From JBGAPI01 sp044221335 (GTDB lineage Bacteria > Pseudomonadota > Gammaproteobacteria > Xanthomonadales > Ahniellaceae): DNA of 64,000 nucleotides. Shown in pieces: positions 11,357-19,931 of this stretch. The notes under the pieces are model-generated. The model did not search any database, was not told the origin of the DNA, and saw only the letters and a list, made by a program, of their open reading frames with translations. The DNA is taken from assembly GCA_044221335.1 (NCBI GenBank), contig JBGAPI010000001.1, positions 186,001 to 250,000 of the forward strand, read 5' to 3'. Every line of letters begins with the position of its first letter. Position 1 is the first letter of the stretch. A program made the translations under genes and the position numbers.

Positions 11357-12586
11357 TCATGAGGCATTCGGCTCTGCGGTCTTTCGATTCCAGCACGAAA
11401 CGTAGAGTTCGTTCACGGCCAGATCGACGAACGAGTGCTTTTGCAGCGCCGGCGTGTAGTCGACCCGGTCGGCGGTGCGCAGCGCGATCCGCCAGGGCTC
11501 GAAATCAAGCGCGCGCAGTTCCTGCTCGAAGCCGGCGACGGTGATCGGGTTCAGCTCCGTGTGCCATTGCCAGTACTGTTCCGGGCTGGAGAACTCGCCG
11601 CTGCGGTCGATGTAGACCGGCGACTCGGCGAGGATGCGCCGGCGCAGCTCCGCGCGGTCGAGCTTCAGGTGCATGTGGGTCTCCGTCCGCGCGAACGGGA
11701 ACTCGAGCAGGTGGCTGCCTTCGTCCGAATAGAACAGGCCCGGATGGACGAAGAACAGTCCGCCGGGCCTCAGTACCCGGCGGATCTCGGCGAGCGCCTT
11801 CGCGTAGCCGCCGACGATGTGTTCGAGCGAGCCCCAGGACAGGACCACGTCGAAGTGATCGTCCGGGAAGGGAAGCGCGTTGGCGTCGGCCGGCAGGAAG
11901 CGCAGGTTCGGCGGGACGGCGTCGTTCGGGACCTGCGCGGCGGCCAGGATCTCGGGCAGGCGCTCGTAGCCGCGGAAGGGGTCGATGCCGACGAATTCCG
12001 CCGCGGGGCGGCGCAGCGCGATGCCGAGGTCGGTGATGCCGTCGCCGCAGCCGACGTCCAGCACCCGGCCGGACAGCAGCGGTGAGTCGCCGAGGAAGAA
12101 GTGGATCACCGTCTCGGCCGCGTGGTCGAAGTGCTTGAAGAACCAGTCCTGCTCGCCGCGCCGGTAGGACAGGCGCTCGAGCGCGATGTCGTCGCTGCGC
12201 AGTTGCCAGGTCCAGTCGAGGCGGCCCCTCCCGGGCTGCGGAACCGCCAGCGGGATCATCGCCGCCGAGGACTTTCTCTCTGCGCCGACCGCGGCATCCC
12301 GGTGCCACAGCGCGACATGCAGCTCGACGTCGCCCGCCGGCAGGCCGTGCTCGGCCGACAGCAGTGTCATCCGGTAGCGGCCGCGCGGCAGCCACGGCCA
12401 ATGCTGGTCCTGACGCCACTGACGATGGTGGACCGGCGCGTCCGCGCCGGCGAGGTGCGTGTCGATCGACAGGTCGGGCTCGAACACGATCGGCGCGTCG
12501 ACGCGAAAATCGACGACGAGGCTCAGGATGCCGTCCGCCTGGAGGTGGCCGCGGGTGTCGAGAATCGAAAGTGCTGGGGAGGTCAT
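11357..12586 (-). CDS. SAM methyltransferase with Wzt-like N-terminal domain
   Basis: Protein of 409 residues with two parts. Residues about 1-140 look like the beta-sandwich found at the C-terminus of Wzt-type polysaccharide ABC exporters, which binds glycans (segments FRVDAPIVFEPDLSIDTH and RYRMTLLSAEHGLPAGD). Residues about 170-330 are a class I methyltransferase with the SAM-binding VLDVGCGDGITDLG and the post-motif FDVVLSWGSLEHI. The pairing suggests methylation of a polysaccharide or other glycan; this is inference. No polysaccharide cluster adjoins it. Confidence 0.75.
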   Translation of the reverse strand: MTSPALSILDTRGHLQADGILSLVVDFRVDAPIVFEPDLSIDTHLAGADAPVHHRQWRQDQHWPWLPRGRYRMTLLSAEHGLPAGDVELHVALWHRDAAVGAERKSSAAMIPLAVPQPGRGRLDWTWQLRSDDIALERLSYRRGEQDWFFKHFDHAAETVIHFFLGDSPLLSGRVLDVGCGDGITDLGIALRRPAAEFVGIDPFRGYERLPEILAAAQVPNDAVPPNLRFLPADANALPFPDDHFDVVLSWGSLEHIVGGYAKALAEIRRVLRPGGLFFVHPGLFYSDEGSHLLEFPFARTETHMHLKLDRAELRRRILAESPVYIDRSGEFSSPEQYWQWHTELNPITVAGFEQELRALDFEPWRIALRTADRVDYTPALQKHSFVDLAVNELYVSCWNRKTAEPNAS

Positions 12587-12782
12587 CCGGCCATCGTAGC
12601 GCGGCGACTCCGGGTTCTCGGGGATTTCGACGGGAGGACCCGACGGATCACGAACCGCGCGCTGCCCGATGGGGTCGATGCGCGCTCTCGAGGTCGAACG
12701 GGCGACCTCGACGTCCCCGCCGTCGATCGCGACCGCGCAATCGCGACGGTCATGGGGGCGGCCCGACGATGTTCTCTCTCGG

Positions 12783-12814
12783 AAAAAGCGAAGCGGGCCA
12801 TCGGCCCGCTTCGC
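12783..12814 (-). terminator. Rho-independent terminator after the RND gene
   Basis: A perfect 12-bp stem (12788-12799 with 12803-12814, GCGAAGCGGGCC and its complement) is followed on the minus strand by five T residues at 12787-12783. It lies 55 bases past the stop codon of the RND transporter gene and would end the envelope-cluster transcript. Confidence 0.85.
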
Positions 12815-12868
12815 CCCCTTGCCACCTCCCCTAACGCGATGCCGGGTGGCCGCCGCTCGCAGGATGGA

Positions 12869-15367
12869 TCACGGCGGGGTCCAGGTGTCCTTCTCGCCGG
12901 GCCGGAGGATCCAACGGCACAGCGCCGGCAGGAAGATCATCGCGGCGATCATGTTCACCACGAACATGAAGGTCAGCATGATGCCCATGTCGGCCTGGAA
13001 CTTGAGCGCCGACCAGTACCAGAGGCCGACACCCACCGCGAGGGTCAGCGCGGTGTAGAAGATCGCGATGCCGGTGGTCTTCAGCGCGCCGAAGTACGAT
13101 GCGGTCAGCGTCTGTCCGGCCCGCATGCCCTCGTTCATCCGGGCGAAGATGTAGATGCCGTAGTCGACGCCGATGCCGACGCCCAGCGCGACGACCGTCA
13201 GCGTGTTGACCTTCATGCCGATGTTGAGGTGCACCATCAGCGCGTGGCCGAGCTCGGTCACCAGCACCAGCGGCAGCACGATGCAGAGCGCGGCGCGCGG
13301 ATCGCGGAAGCTCAACAGGCACATCGCGAACACCGCACCGTAGAGCAGGAACAGCATCTTGGTCTTGACCTCGCGGACCTTGTCGTTGATCGCCGCCATC
13401 ACGCCGACGTTGCCGGTCGCGAGGCGGAGATTGACGTCGTCGGACGCGAAGCCCTCCTTCGCCTTGGCCTGCTCGGCGAGTTCCAGCCGCAGGTTGTGGC
13501 CGGGGAAGTAGGCCTTGGAGTCGTCACGGAACTGCTTCACCGCCGCCACGACGCGGTCGATCGTCGTCGCCTTGTGGTCGGTCATGAAGATGGTGATCGG
13601 CATCGCGCTGCAGTCGGCGTTGAGCATGCCGGTGTCGGTCTCGAAGCCCTGGGTCGCGACGCGGAGCTGATCCTTGTCGCGCGGCAGCACGCGCCAGCGG
13701 ATGTTGCCCTCGTTCCAGCCCGCATTGACGATCTTGGCCATCATCGGCAGCGTGATCACCTGCTGCACGCCTTCGACGTTGCGCATGGTCCAGGCGAAGC
13801 GGTCGACCAGCTCCATCGCCTTCGCGCTCTGGGTGCAGGCCGAAGGTTCCGCCTCGGCGATCACGTTGAGGGTGTCGACGCCGAGCGAGAAGCGCTTGGT
13901 GATCTCGATGGCGTCGCGGTTGTAGCGCGCCTCCGGACGCAGCTCGGCGACGCCCTGCTCGGCGTCGCCGATCATCACCTTGTGGCCTTCCTCGCGCGCC
14001 AGCCACCAAACGGTCGCGCCGAACAGGATGATCACGGCCGCGGCAACGGGCTTCGCGAAGCCGCTCATCACCGCCCAGATCGCGTCGAAGCGGGTCAGCT
14101 GGCGCAGCCGGAACTCGCGCTTGCGCTCCAGCGCGCGGAGGTTGCAGTAGGACAGCAGCAGCGGCAGCAGGATCAGGTCGGTCAGCATCGTGATCGCGAC
14201 GCCGACGGTGGCGGTCACCGCGAGCTCGAAGATGATCCGGATCTTGATCAGCAGGATGGTGGCGAAGCCGATGCAGCCCGCCGCCAGCGCGACCGCGCCG
14301 GGGATCAGCAGCATGCGGAACGCGCGCCGCGCGGCTTCCTCGGCCGGCACGCCGCTGCGCCGGCGCAGCTCGTCGACGGTACCTTCCTCGAGACCGCCGA
14401 AGAAGATCTCGCCGCGGAACCGGTTGATCATCTGCTCGCCGTGACTGACCGCGATCGCGAAGATCAGGAACGGCGTCAGCATGTTCATCGGGTCGATGCC
14501 GAAGCCCATCAGGCGCAGCGCGCCCAGCATCCAGATCACCGAGATGAAGGCGGCAAAGACCGTCAGCGAGGCGAGCTTGCCGGAGGTCGAGTACAGGAAC
14601 AGCAGCAGCCAGGTGAAGGCGATGGTCGCGACGAAGAACTTCATCACGGAGGCCGCGCCGTCGGCGATGTCGCCGACCATCTTCGAGAAGCCGATGATGT
14701 GGATCGTGATGCCCTTGGTCTCGTACTTCTGGCGGATCGCCTCCAGCTGCTTCGCCACCGCCTGGTAGTCGAGCTTCTGCTGGCCGGCGCCGCCTTCCGG
14801 CACCAGCTCCGCCCACACCATCGCGCCGGAGAAGTCCTTGGCGACGTAGCGGCCGACCGCGTTGGCCTTGACGATGTTGGCGCGGATGGTGTCGAACTGC
14901 TCCTGGGTCGGCGCGAAGCCTTCCTGCTTCGGCGTGAAGTTGCCGGGGATCACGTTGCCGCCGGCGAAGCCGTCTTCCACGACCTCGACGAAGCGGACGT
15001 TGGGGGTGAAGATCGAGCGGGTACGGGCATCGTCGACCGCGTCGAGGCCGATCACGTCGTTGGTCACGCCCTCGAGGGTCTTCATGAACTCGAGGTTGAA
15101 CATGTTGCCGCTCTTGTCCATCACGGCAACCAGTACGCGATTCGCTCCGCCGAACTCCTGCTCGTAGTCGAGGAAGGTCTTCATGTACTCGTGTTCGAGC
15201 GGGATCTGCTTCTTGAAGCCCGCGTCGACCCGGAGCTGCGAGGCGAAGAAGCCCATCGCCACGGTCACCAGCGCGAACAGCGCCAGCACCACGGTGCGAT
15301 TGCCGAAGACGATCCGTTCCAGCGCGCGGTGGAAGGCGGTGTTGGTGTCACCCGCTGAAGTGGCCAT
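12869..15367 (-). CDS. RND/MMPL-family transporter
   Basis: Inner-membrane transporter of 832 residues. Membrane helix 1 is at about residues 29-48 (VVLALFALVTVAMGFFAS). A large periplasmic loop follows, then a block of five helices (about 220-420, with FLIFAIAVSHGEQM), a second loop and a second helix block near the end (VALGVGIGVDYGIYIF). This is the MMPL/HpnN-like layout of one polypeptide with two repeats. The ATG overlaps the stop of the YCF48-type gene (TGATG), implying translational coupling. In this gene neighbourhood such pumps are thought to move lipids or other hydrophobic compounds; the substrate is not known. Confidence 0.9.
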   Translation of the reverse strand: MATSAGDTNTAFHRALERIVFGNRTVVLALFALVTVAMGFFASQLRVDAGFKKQIPLEHEYMKTFLDYEQEFGGANRVLVAVMDKSGNMFNLEFMKTLEGVTNDVIGLDAVDDARTRSIFTPNVRFVEVVEDGFAGGNVIPGNFTPKQEGFAPTQEQFDTIRANIVKANAVGRYVAKDFSGAMVWAELVPEGGAGQQKLDYQAVAKQLEAIRQKYETKGITIHIIGFSKMVGDIADGAASVMKFFVATIAFTWLLLFLYSTSGKLASLTVFAAFISVIWMLGALRLMGFGIDPMNMLTPFLIFAIAVSHGEQMINRFRGEIFFGGLEEGTVDELRRRSGVPAEEAARRAFRMLLIPGAVALAAGCIGFATILLIKIRIIFELAVTATVGVAITMLTDLILLPLLLSYCNLRALERKREFRLRQLTRFDAIWAVMSGFAKPVAAAVIILFGATVWWLAREEGHKVMIGDAEQGVAELRPEARYNRDAIEITKRFSLGVDTLNVIAEAEPSACTQSAKAMELVDRFAWTMRNVEGVQQVITLPMMAKIVNAGWNEGNIRWRVLPRDKDQLRVATQGFETDTGMLNADCSAMPITIFMTDHKATTIDRVVAAVKQFRDDSKAYFPGHNLRLELAEQAKAKEGFASDDVNLRLATGNVGVMAAINDKVREVKTKMLFLLYGAVFAMCLLSFRDPRAALCIVLPLVLVTELGHALMVHLNIGMKVNTLTVVALGVGIGVDYGIYIFARMNEGMRAGQTLTASYFGALKTTGIAIFYTALTLAVGVGLWYWSALKFQADMGIMLTFMFVVNMIAAMIFLPALCRWILRPGEKDTWTPP

Positions 15368-16518
15368 CAGGGCTTGCCCTCCGGAGTCGTCGAACTGTAG
15401 CGGCCGATGCCGTTCTCGCCGCTGACGACGAGTTCGGCATTGGCGGCGTTGGCGAGCGGCAGGACCGCGGCCAGCACGCCGCCGTCGGCGTTGGTGGTGA
15501 GGGCGAACTTCTCGTTGGAACTGTTGCGCATCAGCACGACCCCGTTCGCTCCGACCAGCACGGCGCCGCCGTCGCCGACGGCGGCGCCGCCCATCAGCGA
15601 CAGTTCGGTGCCGGTGACGACCTCGGTCCAGCTGTCACCCTGGTCGCGGGTCTCGAGCACGTGCCCGCGCAGCCCGTAGGCGAGCGCGTGGCGGCTGTCG
15701 TAGGCGAGGACACCGAACATCGAGCCCTTGTACGGCAGCTTCAGCCGGCGCCAGTTCTGGCCGCCATCGACCGAGCGGAACGCGGTACCACGCTCGCCGA
15801 CCATCAGGAAGGTGTCGTTGTCGAGCTTGGCGATGCCGTTGATGTGCGGATCGGCCTCGTCGGAAACCTGCAGGTCCTCCTGCTTGAAGGTCCAGTTGTC
15901 GCTGCCGCCGCTCTTGGCGGCCGCCGCGTCACCGCCTTCGTGCTTCACGACGTCGACGCTGGTCCAGTTCTCGCCGCCATCGTCGGTGCGCAGCAGCTGC
16001 GCGTAGGCGCCGACCGCGTAGCCGTGCTTTTCGTCCGAAAACAGCACACCCATCAACGGCGTGCCGTTGTGCGGGTCGTCGCTTCCGGGGACGTAGGGGG
16101 CGGAGCGCTGCCGGGTCCAGGTGCCGCCGCCGTCGGCGGAATGGATGATGGTGCCGTCGTGACCGACGGCCCAGACCTGGTTGCCGACTGACGTCACCGC
16201 CGTCAGCGTCGAACGGGTCGGCACGTTGTCGACCTGCTGCCAGTCCTGGCGCGAGGCGGAGGTCAGCACGATGCCCCGCTCGCCGACCGCGATCGCGCGA
16301 TCGGAGGAGTTGGTCATCGCGAGGATCAGCGCCTTGCTGGTGGCGAGGGGCCACTTCTGGGAGTTCTGGGTCGCCTGATCGGCCACCGGGGCTGGTGGCG
16401 CGGTCGCGGCCGGTGCGGCGGGGGCGTCGGCGGCGAGCGCGGGTCCGACCGCGAGCGCGAACGCGAGGAACTGGAAGGCAGGGCGCCGCGGGGCGGGCCG
16501 GTATCGCTGCGTGGTCAT
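15367..16518 (-). CDS. Secreted YCF48/BNR-type beta-propeller protein
   Basis: Product of 383 residues with a signal peptide (FLAFALAVGPALAADAP) and repeated propeller blades marked by W-containing motifs such as AVGHDGTIIHSADGGGTW, LRTDDGGENW, RSVDGGQNW and ETRDQGDSW. This matches the photosystem II assembly factor Ycf48-like family, which in non-photosynthetic bacteria sits beside RND transporters. It is probably a periplasmic scaffold for the transporter encoded just after it, with which it overlaps by one base. The ATG at 16518 is chosen because the signal peptide follows. Confidence 0.85.
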   Translation of the reverse strand: MTTQRYRPAPRRPAFQFLAFALAVGPALAADAPAAPAATAPPAPVADQATQNSQKWPLATSKALILAMTNSSDRAIAVGERGIVLTSASRQDWQQVDNVPTRSTLTAVTSVGNQVWAVGHDGTIIHSADGGGTWTRQRSAPYVPGSDDPHNGTPLMGVLFSDEKHGYAVGAYAQLLRTDDGGENWTSVDVVKHEGGDAAAAKSGGSDNWTFKQEDLQVSDEADPHINGIAKLDNDTFLMVGERGTAFRSVDGGQNWRRLKLPYKGSMFGVLAYDSRHALAYGLRGHVLETRDQGDSWTEVVTGTELSLMGGAAVGDGGAVLVGANGVVLMRNSSNEKFALTTNADGGVLAAVLPLANAANAELVVSGENGIGRYSSTTPEGKP

Positions 16519-16656
16519 GTGCTTGGAGTCCGATCCGACATCGACGCCGGTGTGAGTGCCTGATCGGTCGATGCCGGTGGCCGGGTCTTCGCCTTCATCT
16601 GGCGCAACCCGGAAGCATTGTCGGCCGGCGGTCGACCGTACGTCTGATCCCCGCTG

Positions 16657-16691
16657 AAAGCAAACCGGCCGCCTCGAACGAGGCGGCCGGT
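16657..16691 (-). terminator. Hairpin between DUF1329 and YCF48-type genes
   Basis: A 12-13-bp perfect inverted repeat (16664-16676 with 16679-16691; ACCGGCCGCCTCG and its complement) begins 10 bases after the DUF1329 stop and is followed on the minus strand by TTTGCTTT. It looks like an intrinsic terminator or attenuator and would lower expression of the two downstream genes relative to the three upstream genes. Confidence 0.75.
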
Positions 16692-16700
16692 CGGGTACTG

Positions 16701-18068
16701 CTAGCGGATTCCGCGCTTGCGCAGGGAGTCGGGCGAGAACTCGTCCGGCGAGGTCTGGAACGAGAAGTCGAACGGCTTCTCTTCGTTGTCCAGCAGGCCG
16801 GTGATGTAGCGGCCAGACTGCAGGTCGTGATGCGTTTCCAGCGTGGACCAGTAGGTCGGCACCTCGTAGTAGTTGATGCCCGGCGCCTCGGAATAACGCC
16901 ACAGCTGGCCGCGGGTGTCGTAGTGGTCGATCACCAGGATCTGCCAGCTGTCTTCGTCGAGGTAGAAGGTACGGCGGCTGTTGATGTGGCGGGCGCCGGC
17001 CTTTAGCGTCGCATCGACGACCCAGACGCGGTGCAGTTCGTAGCGCAGCAGGTCGGGATTGAGATGGCCCGGCTTCACCAGGTCCGCGACCTTCACGTTC
17101 GGCTGCTTGGCCTTGTACGCGTTGTACGGGACGTACATCTCGCGCTTGCCCACCAGCTTCCAGTCGAAGCGGTCCATCGCGCCATTGAACATGTCGGTCA
17201 TGTCATTGGTGCGCAGGCCGTCGGTCGCGGTGCCCGGATTGTCGTAGGCGACGTTCGGGGCGCGGCGCACGCGGCGCTGGCCGGGGTTGTACACCCAGGC
17301 CTGGCGCGGCTGGGCGGCGGCGTTCAGGGTTTCGTGCACCAGCAGCACGTTGCCCGCGAGGCGCGCCGGGCCTTCCACCACCTGGAAGAAGTAGATCAGG
17401 ACGTTGTTGATGTTCTCGGAGGTGTTGCCCGGCTTGTAGTACAGGCCCAGCACTTCCTCGCGCAGACGCACCACGCTGTACGAACCGGTGGCGGTCGGCG
17501 CCGCCTGGTTCGCCCAGCGCATCGCCGCGACGCCCTTGTACTTCAGCTTGTGGTTCCAGATCACCTCGTAGGCGTTCTGCGGGATCGGGAACGGCAGTCC
17601 CTCGGCGCAGTTCTGGATGCCTTCGCCGTTCGCGACCAGCTTGCAGGACGTCGCGTTCTTCGCCGTGAACTCGTAGGTCCGCTGCGGGAACGACGCGCTG
17701 CGCCGGGTCGGATAGACGATCATCTTGAAGTCGGGATACTTCGCGAACATCGCCTTCTGACCTTCGGTCAGGCGCGGCCCCGTCTTGGCATCCTTGTAGT
17801 TGGCCGGGGTGATGGTCAGTACGGGCTTGTCGTCCGCGTACGGATCCGGATGCATCTGGCCGACCTTGTAGCCCGCGGGCGGCTTGGTGATGCCACCTTC
17901 CCACTTCGGGATCGTGCCTTCCGCATTGCCCGCCACTTCCGCGCCGGTCGGGGTGAGTTCCTTGCCCAGCTTCGCCGCCTGGTCCGCGGACACCGCCGCC
18001 CATGCGGAGGTGGTGCCCAAGGCCAGCGTCAACAGACTGGCGCCTATCGTCTTGCTTGCGCTACGCAT
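16701..18068 (-). CDS. DUF1329 family periplasmic protein
   Basis: Protein of 455 residues with a signal peptide ending near SAWA. The sequence matches the DUF1329 family: an N-terminal GKELTPTGAEVAGN segment, WNHKLKYKGVA, and C-terminal RRTFYLDEDSWQI and YDTRGQLWRY. From the family literature as I recall it, these proteins resemble outer-membrane lipid-carrier folds (LolB-like), but no biochemical role is settled. It lies 22 bases downstream of the DUF1302 gene, a pairing found in many gammaproteobacteria. A purine-rich ribosome-binding site (GGGAGGGA) precedes the ATG. Confidence 0.9.
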   Translation of the reverse strand: MRSASKTIGASLLTLALGTTSAWAAVSADQAAKLGKELTPTGAEVAGNAEGTIPKWEGGITKPPAGYKVGQMHPDPYADDKPVLTITPANYKDAKTGPRLTEGQKAMFAKYPDFKMIVYPTRRSASFPQRTYEFTAKNATSCKLVANGEGIQNCAEGLPFPIPQNAYEVIWNHKLKYKGVAAMRWANQAAPTATGSYSVVRLREEVLGLYYKPGNTSENINNVLIYFFQVVEGPARLAGNVLLVHETLNAAAQPRQAWVYNPGQRRVRRAPNVAYDNPGTATDGLRTNDMTDMFNGAMDRFDWKLVGKREMYVPYNAYKAKQPNVKVADLVKPGHLNPDLLRYELHRVWVVDATLKAGARHINSRRTFYLDEDSWQILVIDHYDTRGQLWRYSEAPGINYYEVPTYWSTLETHHDLQSGRYITGLLDNEEKPFDFSFQTSPDEFSPDSLRKRGIR

Positions 18069-18090
18069 GATGTATCCCTCCCGGACACGC

Positions 18091-19904
18091 TCAGAACGAG
18101 TACTTCAGGGTGAACGACGCAAAGTCACGATCACGAATCAGGTTGAGCCGTCCGGCGCCGTAGAAGCGCGTGTAGCTGAGGTCGGCCGCCCACTGGTTCA
18201 GGTAGTTGCCTTCGACGCCGAGGGTCACGGAGCGACGGCCCTCGATGAAGTTGCCGCCCGGGCCCGGCGTGATGCCGGCGACGTCGTGGTTGAAGGCGAT
18301 GCGCGGCGACAGGTTGAACGGCGAGTTGAAGGCGTTGTTGTAGTCGGCTCGCACCGCGACGCGATAGCCCCAGGAATACGGGGTCGGGAAGCCGCGCTGC
18401 TGGGTCTGCGGGTTGCGACCGGCGCCGGAGCTGGCGTCGGGGCCGCCGCCGGTGTCGGTGCCGTCACCCTGGTAGCGCAGGGTGGCGAGGCCGGGCAGGT
18501 CGAACACTTCGGTACCGCCGAATTCGGCGACGGCCGCGACCTGGTCGGCACCCGCGACCTGAGCGAACACCTTGGTGAAGGTCATCTGCCACTGGCCGAC
18601 CTCGTGACGCTCCCAGCCGGGAGCAGCTCGACGTCGTCGATCTGCAGCGGCGCGTTGTCGCGGTAGGAGACTTCGCCCTGCACCGCGATGCCCGGACCGT
18701 CGAGCGTCGTGTTGAAGGACGCGCCGTACATCCGGATGCCTTCCGGATACTCGATGAAGTAGCGGCCGGAGTTGGCGTTGGAGTTGGTCACCGAGATGCC
18801 CGAGATCAGCGGCAGGCGGCTGTGGTAGCGCAGGAAGTACAGGCCGAACTCGGTGTTGTTGAGCTCCGGCGAGAAGTAGTGCAGCGCGAGGCCGAACTGG
18901 CCGTTCTTCGACGGGTAGCGATCCGGCAGCCGCGGTACCGCGGCGGCGCAGCCGGCACCGACCAGCGCGGCCGGCAGCCCGGTGTCCGACAGCCCGAAGC
19001 CGACGGCGTTGCCGGCCGGGTTGTAGCAGACGTCGTAGAACAGTTCCGGGTTGCGCACCGGCTGCGGCACCGTGCCGAAGCCGAGCATCACGTAGGTCGA
19101 GCCCAGCGTCGCGAAGTCGTTGGTCGAGAAGTAGGTGCCTTGCGGATCCGGCTCGGTCTGGTTGAACTCGAGCAGGTACAGCGCCTCGGCGGACAGGTTC
19201 TCGCTGAACTTGAACGAGGTGGTGACCATGTTCACCGGCAGGAAGGCTTCCTTCAGCTCGGAGCCCGCCACGCGCAGCTTCGACACGTCCACCGGGTTGA
19301 TGACGTTGATGCCGTTCTGGATGAAGGTCGACTCGCCCCAGCTCACGACCTGGCGGCCGAAGCGCACCGAGGCGTCGTGTCCGCCCACGTCGAAGTTGTG
19401 GAAGATGAAGGCGTCGAGGAAGTTCATCTTCTTGCCGACTTTTTCCTTCGCCAGCCGGGTCAGCTCGTCGCGGCGTTCGTTCTCGAAGTCGTAGAAGTAG
19501 CTGGCACGGACGAAGGCGCCGGTGTTCTCGCCGTAGTTCAGGCTGAACTCCGACGTGATCTTGAAGGCGTTGGAGAACAGGTCGTGCTTGTCGTAGTTCT
19601 GGTCGCCGTCGTCGCCGTTGACCGAGAAGCGACCGCGCTGGGCGATCTGGTTCGGAACGGTCAGCTGGAAGGTCGTCGGGTTGAACTGCGACTTGCCGAT
19701 CAGGTTGCTGTCGGCGTCGGTGAGGCGCATGGAGACGCCGTAGGAGACGGTGGTGTCGATGCCGCCCTTCCAGTCGCCGTTCTCCCAGGTCCACGCCATC
19801 GCCGGGGCGACGTACGCGGACAAGGCCAGGGCGATCGCGCCGCCCAGGGCGGTGCGGGTCAGATCGCGGCGAGCCACGCGGTGCTTGCTGTTCTTGTGGG
19901 TCAT
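18091..19904 (-). CDS. DUF1302 family outer-membrane protein, frame interrupted
   Basis: Barrel-type outer-membrane protein of the DUF1302 family. The first frame encodes a signal peptide (ending AYVAPAMA) and the family N-terminus (WTWENGDWKGGIDTTVSYG), and continues to APLQIDDVELL before running to a stop at 18582. The family C-terminus resumes in another frame at GWERHEVGQWQM and runs to LKYSF at 18091. The span is two bases over a whole number of codons, so one lost base (or two gained) near 18610-18640 would explain it. An SD-like GAGGAA precedes the ATG at 19904. This is either a recent mutation or a sequencing error; all the neighbours are intact. Confidence 0.85.
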
Positions 19905-19931
19905 GAGCATTTCCTCGGGTTGCCTCGATCC

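Noticed and set aside
12101..15358. An 1085-residue open frame opposite the RND transporter gene
   Set aside because: His/Asp/Glu/Arg-rich translation without domains; it mirrors the RND gene codon pattern.
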